Part shown: positions 7,801-13,793 of the stretch, piece by piece
How the letters are laid out: each line of letters starts with the position of its first letter
How positions within the stretch are numbered: position 1 is the first letter of the stretch
Origin: Cloacibacillus sp.
GTDB lineage: Bacteria > Synergistota > Synergistia > Synergistales > Synergistaceae
Direction of reading: 5' to 3'
Length of the DNA stretch: 13,793 bases
Assembly (NCBI RefSeq): GCF_020860125.1
Contig: NZ_JAJBUX010000109.1
Coordinates: forward strand, 1 to 13,793
Notes under the pieces: model-generated
The model's database searches: none
The model's input: only the letters and a program-made list of their open reading frames with translations
What the model was told of the DNA's origin: nothing
Translations under genes and position numbers: made by a program

Positions 7801-9020
7801 TTATAAATGGTCATATAAGAGTTGGCCGTCTTGCTAGTGATCGCCTCCGAATCGGTATGAATAAGGACCAGCTCGTCTATACCGTCGTTATTGATGTCGC
7901 CGGCGGCCAGTCCGACGCTGTTGTGCTGAAGGAAGCTGCTGCCGTCCGCGCCGCCCTGTGTGCTGTAGCATCCCGCAAAACTATAGCCGCCGTCCGCCGT
8001 ATAGCTGACCTTATACACCTCAAGCTGATTGGCGCGGCTTTCATTTGCGCCGCCTCCATGGATAAGCGTATAGTAAAGGGCTATCTCCGGCGTACCGTCG
8101 CCGTCGAAGTCTCCCTTCATCATGCGGATGCTGTTAGCGGGCCTCACGTCCGTAAGCCCGCCCACGACGCTGCCGCCCATCACAAGAATGCTGCTCACGT
8201 CGTCGCTGCCGTTGACGTGGGTCATTACCACCTCGCCGGAACCGTTCTTCATCCGCTCGTAAAGAGACTTACCGTCTATGAGCAGCATCTTCACAAGGGT
8301 GTTGTCTTTTTTATCCGGGTCATATTTGACATAAGTCAGGACATAATCGGAATAACCGTCGCCATTCCAGTCGTAGGATACAAGGTCGTGCGCGGTATTC
8401 TGGTCAAGCGCCGGGGCGTCCTTCCAGGAGCCGTCGGCTTTGAACTGAAACTCGTATGCGGGCACATATTCCGCAGGAAGCTGATAAAGTCCAAGCGTCT
8501 TGCCGTCGGCCCACATGTCGAGCCAGATGCAGTTCCTGCCGCCGTCGTGCCGCACCAGATAGGAGGTGACAAGCACGTTTTGCGGCACGCCTTCAAAGGC
8601 GCTTATACCGTAGAAATCCTCGGATAGCGCCACCGTTCTGTCCGGCACGACGCCCTCGGCGGCGGCGGAGGCGAATACATAGTTATTATTGTCTCCCGCG
8701 CCGTATTCATCAGAGTTCCGTATACGCTCAGTTCCATGCGAGACGGCTAGCACGCCGTCATCGCTCTCTTCGGAACCGACGAAGGTCCTGATATTCCAAT
8801 CTTTATCCCGGAAAGAGACCAGCAGCCGCTGATGCGGCAGGACTCGTGATTTCCAGGCGCCGTTCAGCGGATCAACCTTCAAAGTATCGGGCATATCGGT
8901 AATGTCAGAGGTGGCGGAGACGGCGGCGGATACTAGAGCCATAAGCAAAAGAACCACGGCGATGGCCGCAGGCACCCTATTCTCACAAAGAAGTTTTCTC
9001 ACTTTCACGGTATATTTCAT
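4893..9020 (-). CDS. Giant secreted FG-GAP/VCBS propeller protein with CARDB-like domain and SYNERG-CTERM-type tag (paralog A)
   Basis: This 1375-residue product is probably displayed on the cell surface. A signal peptide (about 1-37) has a basic start and a hydrophobic core ending near VSA. Residues about 50-600 form an FG-GAP/VCBS-like beta-propeller, with calcium-loop motifs DWNGDG (217), DFDGDG (304), DINNDG (375) and DFDGDG (445). A central region of unknown family (about 600-1035) contains EDNIEL.MVTQAPPKHWD, an acidic DDDDD run (690-694) and ISWYEPLHDNYNLFTYP (793-809). A CARDB/APHP-like Ig domain follows at about 1055-1175 (VVLRVINYSFVD...WLHAVVEYEGE). The C-terminus has a Gly/Ser linker, Cys1354, a hydrophobic helix and a WRKKR tail. 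ATG 9020 is preferred over the adjacent GTG 9023 because GGAG lies 7 bases before it. Paralog B upstream is collinear over its whole length. No enzymatic motif is recognised. Adhesion or glycan/protein binding is likely but inferred. Confidence 0.9.
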   Translation of the reverse strand: MKYTVKVRKLLCENRVPAAIAVVLLLMALVSAAVSATSDITDMPDTLKVDPLNGAWKSRVLPHQRLLVSFRDKDWNIRTFVGSEESDDGVLAVSHGTERIRNSDEYGAGDNNNYVFASAAAEGVVPDRTVALSEDFYGISAFEGVPQNVLVTSYLVRHDGGRNCIWLDMWADGKTLGLYQLPAEYVPAYEFQFKADGSWKDAPALDQNTAHDLVSYDWNGDGYSDYVLTYVKYDPDKKDNTLVKMLLIDGKSLYERMKNGSGEVVMTHVNGSDDVSSILVMGGSVVGGLTDVRPANSIRMMKGDFDGDGTPEIALYYTLIHGGGANESRANQLEVYKVSYTADGGYSFAGCYSTQGGADGSSFLQHNSVGLAAGDINNDGIDELVLIHTDSEAITSKTANSYMTIYKMTDGTMTKLVDRQSLGEQTYAMSYEDASVPPIEVKIADFDGDGFGELVWATGTGDNGTQLKLWIHDWGLTTAGEAITGIGTKYEYNAANGGWWLNSDYKHHSLAAGIFKYPVQGGLVRHQIALGHMGNGANLDFAIFSWSKDGGLEVVGHDSYNGVMMNGNMGANVAAIDLYGESLVLGSPSVLSVEDNIELMMVTQAPPKHWDKVSAKDSELTAYADANGDVTLDAFSVFDTDDYYTGMELNKSYGSTSSTTTVSEGGIGVEGSYALEKRKTLKDKILNNHDDDDDPILDVGLGYTREEVHNHTDNYSSQLTYSFSYKANRDDQLYYKANNYNICRYPILLPESKRYSVTSDDETGETVSFQNYVQFVVPTTNNSTFTPTPGRSISWYEPLHDNYNLFTYPKRLSNIKGYPQGTEAKKKIYEYDPWADINGKEFVKGTNNVIGNPDASSFVMTASTSSGSEDYDSIRNTLSGHVYFHPVFGKDDRQHVNVDLTPDGSWGTDSTTATDASKMLSVTMGWPGAANYTMYTEDWSAQDMQFATDISYFTQDDGALCVGYAVPSLRRANSKIWGTPSPYSAHPDPGLLLPFRWGNDIKNSGAGGDIESMVYYLVENDDRYSSRQIRGITFKKVGDSDSAATGSYDGLSTKLLEVGEDYNVVLRVINYSFVDILADAVKVKLYFQPWIDGGKNYPSADPVGDGYEECGSDVISILGRTAKTDDSDNWGDAEFTFTAPKTPGLGWLHAVVEYEGEELNKDNNHGWVLVGAYDPTAFQGLAASRAAGPRQLSAPALPAMAERPDIRIKEVKAYEIRRDAKGNISYTETQLSEKARGKKLRIDATVEFTGGKIFVNGGERQISYLPVMRCALFAGKNKSFSSILGASELPLLKQGESHTFSFVYDPKNCDYGNGVAVRAFSPYLFASEQHDPTSQYKVLWDSAENSGGGSGGGCGAGLGALALLALLPLVWRKKR

Positions 9021-9027
9021 CACAACA

Positions 9028-9031
9028 CTCC
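9028..9031 (-). promoter_or_regulatory. Ribosome binding site of paralog A
   Basis: Minus-strand GGAG, within AAAAAGGAGTG, lies 7 bases before ATG 9020 but only 4 before the in-frame GTG at 9023. This favours the ATG. Confidence 0.6.
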
Positions 9032-9404
9032 TTTTTAATTTTTTCGTACGATAGCATTATGATTATCATCACATATATTATCTTTACCGCCAACGAAAAA
9101 TTGCATACTTGAACATATATGGCACTTCCAATTTAGCGAACAATATCTCCTCTGGGTACACGCAGACATCGCCTCCGTCAGACGCAAGCCCATTTGGCGG
9201 CTGCCTATGCCCCCTGCGGGCGGCCGTCTGCGCCGCGCCGGCGGTATTTTCATCTGTCTATTCGATCATTCCAGCCGGCGGAGCGGCTGTTTTATCAGAG
9301 CGCGGGGATCGTGGGGAGATAATTAAAGGAGATAATATGTGCCGTTAAAAACGGGCGGAGTGGCTGCGGATTTATAAGATCAAGACAGGAGCTGAAGTCA
9401 TTGG

Positions 9405-9425
9405 GCTCCGAGTCAGGCCCGGAGC
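9405..9425. repeat. Short inverted repeat related to the adjacent hairpin
   Basis: GCTCCG (9405-9410) and CGGAGC (9420-9425) can pair around a 9-base loop. The right part, TCAGGCCCGGAG (9413-9424), differs by only two bases from TCAAGCCCGGAT (9461-9472) in the large hairpin, suggesting related repeat units. Confidence 0.4.
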
Positions 9426-9460
9426 GGCGGAAAGGGACGGGCTTGTTTTGCTGCTGCGAA

Positions 9461-9509
9461 TCAAGCCCGGATAGATGGGAGGGTGGCTCTCCCGTCTATC
9501 CGGGCTTGA
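9461..9509. repeat. Long perfect-armed hairpin, REP-like element or terminator of paralog B
   Basis: A 15-bp perfect arm pair, TCAAGCCCGGATAGA (9461-9475) and TCTATCCGGGCTTGA (9495-9509), continues through a T/G pair into an inner GGGAG/CTCCC stem with a 7-base loop. It lies 83 bases beyond the stop codon of paralog B. On the minus strand it is not followed by a T tract, so it does not look like a standard intrinsic terminator there. On the plus strand T-rich sequence follows about 10 bases later. It may be a dispersed palindromic repeat or an mRNA 3'-end stabiliser. Confidence 0.6.
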
Positions 9510-9592
9510 CCCAGTTTTATTTTTTGGTTCCGACTTATTTCTTTTGTCTTATCCCAGTATTTTTTATTCTGCCTTATTCCTTTTTAGCAGCG

Positions 9593-12500
9593 TTACTTTT
9601 TCTTCCGCCATACCAGCGGCAGCAGTGCGAGGAGCGCAAGCGCTCCGAGGCCGACGCTGCATCCGCCGCCGGAACCGCCGTTGTGTTCGATGGAGTTCCA
9701 GAGGACCTTATACTGGCTCCTGGGGTCGCGCTGTTCCGAGGCAAAGAGGTAGGGCGAGAAGGCCCGCACCGCCACGCCGTTGTCGTAGTCGCAGTTCTTC
9801 GGGTCGTAGACGAAGCTGAAGGTGCGCTCCTCCCCCGCCTTGATGAGGGGGAATTCCGTCGCGCCGAGCAGCGAGCGGTTGACGCCTCTTTTGCCCGCCA
9901 GCAGCCCCACGCGCAGCAGCGGCACGTAGTTTATCTCTTTTTCTTCGCCGCCGATGTTGAGCCTGCCGCCCGTATACTTCACCCTGACGTCGATCTTCAT
10001 CTTCTTGGAACGCGATTTCTCGTCGATCGTCAGAGGCTCTTGGGAGACGGTGCCGTCCTTCGCCATTTCGTAGGCTGTGACGCCGGTTATCGCGATGTCG
10101 GGATAGCTTTCGACGGAGACGGAGGCCGCGCGCGAAACGTTCTTCGCCTGGGCGCTCACCGTGCCGTAGAAATCTTCCGGCCTGTAGCTCCCGACCAGCG
10201 CGCAGCCGTGGTCGTTGTCGGTGCTGAGCTGCTCACCGTTGTAGGAGATCACCGCGTGCAGCCAGCCGAGGCCGGTGTCCGTGGGGGCCGTCCAGCCGTT
10301 AAGAACAACGTATTCCCAGTTATCTCCCGTCTCTTTATCTTTTCGCCTTTTTATAGCATCGATCGCAGCTGCCGGATTACCGTCATCACTATGTATCTCT
10401 TCACATCTGCCGTCGAATTCGGGGTTTTCGGCGGGATAGTTTTCCCCTCCGTCCTTCCACGGCTGGTAGTAGAATTTGACCTTGACCTCGCCCGCGTCAA
10501 CAAAACTGTAGTTTATCACGCGCAGTCTCAGGTTATACTTCTGGCCGCATTCGAGCAGTTTTGTCGCGGTGCCCTGATGATCTCCCGTCGGGGCCGGTGC
10601 ACCGCCGTCCGTCATTTCAAAGCTCAGGCCGCGCATCTGGCGGCTCGTATTAGGATTGTCGTTTTCGGCGAGGTAGTAGATCATGCTCTCTAAATTTTGC
10701 CCCGCGGATTTATTCTTTATATCGTTGCTCCAGCGGAAGGGCAGCAGCAGCCCGGGGTCGGCATGGGTATTATAGGGGCTGCCGCTCCCCCATATCTTGC
10801 TCTGGAACGATTCGAGCTTCGGCACTGCGTAGCCGACGCAGAGAGCCCCGTCGTCCTGCGTGAAGTAGGCGATGTCCGACTCAAACTGCATGTCGGCGGC
10901 TGTCCAATCCTCTGTGTACATCGTGTAATTGCGGGCTCCGGGCCAGGCCATCGTCACATTGAACATCTCCGAGACGTCGGTTGTGGTCGTCGTGTCCGTA
11001 CCCCAGGTACCATCTCCCTCCATATCGAATTTAATGGTACCCTCCCTGTTGCCAAACGGGAAATGCTGCCCCACCGTCGGATGGAAATAAACGTATCCTC
11101 CGAGTGTATAACGGGAACTGCTCATCTCAGAATTGGTCGTATTTGACGAGGCGTCCAAACGAAATTCGCTGGCATCGAGATTGCCTATAACGTTGCCGGT
11201 ACCGTCAACAAATACCTTGCCGTTGATGTCGGCCCAGGGATTGTACTTATCTACAGCTAATTTTTCTTCCGTTCCCTGCGGGTATCCCGTTATATCGGAG
11301 AGCCGCCTTGGGTAGGTAAAGAGATTGTAGTTATCGTGCAGCGGCTCGTACCATGAGATACTCCTCCCCGGAGTCGGCGTGAAGGTAGAGGCCGTCTCCG
11401 TGGGGATAACAAACTGAATATAGTTCTGCGCCTGGTATTCTTCGCCATTGTCGTCGGAGACAGTTATGAACTTTTTATCCTCCGGGAAGATCACCGGATA
11501 GCGGCAGATATTGTAGTCGTTGGCGCGGTAGTAGAGCTGGTCGTCGCGGTCCGCCTTGTAGGAGAAGGTATAGCTTGAGGTCGAAGACTTATCCTCGGTA
11601 TTGTCATTTACCCATTCGCCGCAAAATTTTCCACCGACATCAAGCATTGGATCCTCGTTGGCGTTGTTTTCCGAGCGATTGAATATTCTGTCCATCACAC
11701 TGCCCCTATGCGAAATTTCCAACCCCAGTGAAGCGCCGAATTTTCCGCTGCTTGCATTAGTGACGGATGTAGATCTTCCCCATTCGCCTCCGCGCTGCAT
11801 ACCGGTATAGTAGCCATCTGTGTCGAAGACGGCGAAAGAATCAAGCGTCACTTTGCCGTCCTCTTCGGCATAACCCGACAGCGCGCTGCCGGCGGCGTTC
11901 ACGCGGTCCCAGTGCTTCGGCGGCGCCTGCGTCACCATGTAAAGTTCGATGTTATCCTCCACCGTGATGACCGTCGGCTCTCCCAGCACCAGACTCTCGC
12001 CGTCGAGGTCGGCGGCGATGATCCGCGGGACGAGATTGGCCACCTTCGCGTCCGTGACCGGTGTGGACTGTCCAGAATTGCTGCTGCCAAGCTTGATAAA
12101 GCCGTCCTTGCTGTTCCATTCGTAGACGGCCCAGTCAAGGTTCCCGCCGTTGCCCAACTGTGTGACGCCGATCTGGCTGGGATATGTAACAACGGCGGGC
12201 TGATTTGCCGAAGGATAATTAAAATGCCCGCAGGCCATGGAATAGCGCATGAAACTATTCGCCATCGCCCAGCCGTTGAACTCCATATCCGTATAGCGTA
12301 TCGACGGATCCGAATCCAGCGCGACGCTGCCGTAACTTCCCGGCCATTTCGCCACAAAGAGCGTCGTGTCATGTTCAGTCTGAGAGGTAGCGGTGAACCA
12401 CACCAGCTCCGGTACGCCGTCGCCGTCCAGATCGGCGAGCTCCGCGTCTATCGGCGGCATGGAACAATTTTCTCCGCTGATGCTCAGACCGTCAAAGGTC

Positions 12501-13774
12501 CGCTCACCCGTATCGTGGTTACCGCGGCGTATCGACCAGGAGTCCAGCCCGCCGGTACATTCCAGCACGGTAAGATACAGCGACGATTTCTGGTAATAGG
12601 CGCTCGTGTCGGCGTTTATAAGACAGAGCTCTTCCCTGCCGTCGCCGTTCAGGTCCCCGGCGGCGATACCGACGCTGTCGTTCTGCAGATACGACTGCCC
12701 GACCTCCGAGTCATTCTCATATGGTTTGTTTATTTCGCCCTTGGCCAAATCGATGGAATATACATGGAGGCTGTTGTTGTGCCCCAGCCCGTCCGGCCCC
12801 TGCGCCATCGTATGATAGAGCGCGACCTCCTTGACGCCGTCGCCGTTGAAATCTCCAAGCGCCGTCCTCATGCTGCCGGCCGGTTTGACCTGCGTCAAGC
12901 CGCCCACCATATTCGAGGTGTCGCTGAAATGGTCGTCGGCGCGCCAGAAGTAAGTTATATTATCAGGATTTGAGTTGTTTTCGAGAAGAGATTTGCCGTC
13001 CACATAGAGCACCGCAATACCCACCGCTTCATTGTCGCCCTTCGGCCTGCCGTTGGGGTTGTAGACATAGCTGATAACATAGTCGGTGTAGCCGTCCCCG
13101 TTCCAGTCATATCCCTGTACATCGGTACAGACATTCATGTCGAGGGCCGGAGCGTCGACCCATGAGCCGTCGGCCTTGAACCTGTACTTATAGGCCGGAG
13201 CCGGCGCGTGTTTACCGTCGGTGAGGCAGGCTATCGACCGCAGGCCGCTCTTATCCAGCAATTCAATGGCAAGATAGGTAGAGCCGTTCTCCCCGTCCTT
13301 CATATATAAATATACATTACAGACTACGCTGCGCGGCACGGCGTACTCGCTCTGCGTGTAGAAGTCGGGAGAGACCGTGATCTTTTCCGTGATCTGACCC
13401 GGACATGAGGCCATCGCGAAGACGCGGTTGTTGTCGTCAACATTCAGAATCAGCGTGTTACATACATCCAAAAGCGTATCGCCGACATTTTTAAGCGCCT
13501 CGTCGTTGGCGACGGATTCACCCTGCCCACGGAAAGTCCTGATGCTCCAATTATTGTCCATATAAGAGATCGTTGCCCGATTTTTGGGCACTATATGATA
13601 TTTCCACGCGCCGTCCAGCGGATCGTTCGCTATCGACTCCGGTATCCCCGTGGAATCGGCGTCAGCCTTCAGCAAAGAGCCTCCGGCATAGACCGCCGCG
13701 CCAAGAGCGACGGAAAAGAGAACCGCCGTAAGATACTTTTGGAAAAGCCTGATTCCGTCTCTTTTAAATCCCAT
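9593..13774 (-). CDS. Giant secreted FG-GAP/VCBS propeller protein with CARDB-like domain and SYNERG-CTERM-type tag (paralog B)
   Basis: This 1393-residue product is a full-length paralog of the neighbouring 1375-residue protein, with the same domain order. A signal peptide (about 1-31, hydrophobic core ending AVYAGG) is followed by the propeller with loops DWNGDG (223), DFNGDG (308), DLNGDG (374) and DLDGDG (448). The conserved central region holds VTQAPPKHWD (about 614-623), NICRYP (755-760) and ISWYEPLHDNYNLFTYP (806-822). A CARDB-like Ig domain lies at about 1077-1195 (LRLRVINYSFVD...GWLHAVISYNGEQL). A Gly/Ser linker, Cys1372, a hydrophobic helix and WRKKK end the protein. ATG 13774 is chosen because GAGGAA lies 8 bases upstream and the signal peptide begins there; an in-frame GTG at 13792 near the window edge is less likely. 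The extreme C-terminus is almost identical to paralog A. It is probably a surface protein binding an unknown partner; no catalytic motif is seen. Confidence 0.9.
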   Translation of the reverse strand: MGFKRDGIRLFQKYLTAVLFSVALGAAVYAGGSLLKADADSTGIPESIANDPLDGAWKYHIVPKNRATISYMDNNWSIRTFRGQGESVANDEALKNVGDTLLDVCNTLILNVDDNNRVFAMASCPGQITEKITVSPDFYTQSEYAVPRSVVCNVYLYMKDGENGSTYLAIELLDKSGLRSIACLTDGKHAPAPAYKYRFKADGSWVDAPALDMNVCTDVQGYDWNGDGYTDYVISYVYNPNGRPKGDNEAVGIAVLYVDGKSLLENNSNPDNITYFWRADDHFSDTSNMVGGLTQVKPAGSMRTALGDFNGDGVKEVALYHTMAQGPDGLGHNNSLHVYSIDLAKGEINKPYENDSEVGQSYLQNDSVGIAAGDLNGDGREELCLINADTSAYYQKSSLYLTVLECTGGLDSWSIRRGNHDTGERTFDGLSISGENCSMPPIDAELADLDGDGVPELVWFTATSQTEHDTTLFVAKWPGSYGSVALDSDPSIRYTDMEFNGWAMANSFMRYSMACGHFNYPSANQPAVVTYPSQIGVTQLGNGGNLDWAVYEWNSKDGFIKLGSSNSGQSTPVTDAKVANLVPRIIAADLDGESLVLGEPTVITVEDNIELYMVTQAPPKHWDRVNAAGSALSGYAEEDGKVTLDSFAVFDTDGYYTGMQRGGEWGRSTSVTNASSGKFGASLGLEISHRGSVMDRIFNRSENNANEDPMLDVGGKFCGEWVNDNTEDKSSTSSYTFSYKADRDDQLYYRANDYNICRYPVIFPEDKKFITVSDDNGEEYQAQNYIQFVIPTETASTFTPTPGRSISWYEPLHDNYNLFTYPRRLSDITGYPQGTEEKLAVDKYNPWADINGKVFVDGTGNVIGNLDASEFRLDASSNTTNSEMSSSRYTLGGYVYFHPTVGQHFPFGNREGTIKFDMEGDGTWGTDTTTTTDVSEMFNVTMAWPGARNYTMYTEDWTAADMQFESDIAYFTQDDGALCVGYAVPKLESFQSKIWGSGSPYNTHADPGLLLPFRWSNDIKNKSAGQNLESMIYYLAENDNPNTSRQMRGLSFEMTDGGAPAPTGDHQGTATKLLECGQKYNLRLRVINYSFVDAGEVKVKFYYQPWKDGGENYPAENPEFDGRCEEIHSDDGNPAAAIDAIKRRKDKETGDNWEYVVLNGWTAPTDTGLGWLHAVISYNGEQLSTDNDHGCALVGSYRPEDFYGTVSAQAKNVSRAASVSVESYPDIAITGVTAYEMAKDGTVSQEPLTIDEKSRSKKMKIDVRVKYTGGRLNIGGEEKEINYVPLLRVGLLAGKRGVNRSLLGATEFPLIKAGEERTFSFVYDPKNCDYDNGVAVRAFSPYLFASEQRDPRSQYKVLWNSIEHNGGSGGGCSVGLGALALLALLPLVWRKKK

Positions 13775-13782
13775 TAAGCCAC

Positions 13783-13788
13783 TTCCTC
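13783..13788 (-). promoter_or_regulatory. Ribosome binding site of paralog B
   Basis: Minus-strand GAGGAA lies 8 bases before ATG 13774. The promoter would be beyond the right edge of the window. Confidence 0.55.
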
Positions 13789-13793
13789 TCACT

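Larger units (their letters stand above)
9021..9592. other. 572-bp intergenic region between the two giant paralogs
   Basis: No convincing gene is present. The part next to paralog A (9021-9120) is AT-rich and should hold its promoter, but no clear -35/-10 pair stands out. Positions 9160-9300 are GC-rich with short reading frames on both strands that lack ribosome binding sites and family resemblance. At 9325-9348 a strong Shine-Dalgarno precedes a four-codon frame (ATG TGC CGT TAA), possibly a remnant. Positions 9405-9509 carry an inverted-repeat array. From 9511 to 9592 the sequence is T-rich on the plus strand, the 3' side of paralog B. Confidence 0.6.

Noticed and set aside
7425..8627. 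400-codon plus-strand frame opposite paralog A
   Set aside because: It lies wholly inside a gene with clear signal peptide, propeller and tag. The frame has no ribosome binding site and no recognisable domain, and is a by-product of GC-rich codon use.
9109..9348. 79-codon plus-strand frame in the intergenic region
   Set aside because: It starts with TTG without a ribosome binding site and has a low-complexity, unrecognisable product. Only the internal Shine-Dalgarno near its end is of note.
11912..12973. 353-codon plus-strand frame opposite paralog B
   Set aside because: It is antisense to the conserved propeller region, with no domain signature and an Arg/His-rich composition typical of shadow frames.
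4893..13774. Paralogs A and B as one operon
   Set aside because: They share a strand, but 572 bases and a long hairpin lie between them and the AT-rich region before paralog A suggests its own promoter. Co-transcription cannot be excluded but is not supported.
1..13793. CRISPR array, tRNA, rRNA or insertion sequence
   Set aside because: I found no regularly spaced direct repeats, no tRNA-like cloverleaf, no rRNA sequence and no transposase frame with terminal inverted repeats.

Overview
The window looks like chromosomal DNA from a moderately GC-rich anaerobe of the phylum Synergistota, probably a Cloacibacillus-like gut or digester bacterium. The main clue is that three of the five proteins end in a Gly/Ser-rich linker, one cysteine, a short hydrophobic helix and a basic tail. 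That is the layout of the SYNERG-CTERM protein-sorting tag known from this phylum. The species is inferred; the tag is seen directly.

Layout from left to right. Positions 1-188 hold GC-rich hairpins that look like an interspersed intergenic repeat, then a sigma70-type promoter. A housekeeping 2,3-bisphosphoglycerate-dependent phosphoglycerate mutase (gpmA, +, 243-992) follows, closed by a hairpin. Convergent to it is a secreted subtilisin-family protease with the sorting tag (-, 1106-2650). A 334-bp divergent intergenic region separates the protease from an unusual regulator with two N-terminal helix-turn-helix domains and a large unclassified C-terminal part (+, 2985-4781). A bidirectional terminator (4835-4860) lies between the regulator and two very large tandem paralogs on the minus strand (4893-9020, 1375 aa; 9593-13774, 1393 aa). 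Both paralogs have a signal peptide, an FG-GAP/VCBS-type beta-propeller with four clear calcium-loop motifs, a conserved central region of unknown family, a CARDB-like Ig domain and the same C-terminal tag. The 572 bp between the paralogs contain an array of inverted repeats and no convincing gene.

How the genes may work together. gpmA is an ordinary glycolytic gene and probably unrelated to the rest. The other four suggest a small surface-protein locus: two giant displayed proteins, one displayed protease and one regulator placed between them. That the protease matures or trims the giant proteins, and that the regulator controls the locus, is inference from position only. The least explained parts are the central domain of the giant proteins, which includes a Ser/Thr-rich alternating segment, and the C-terminal domain of the regulator.
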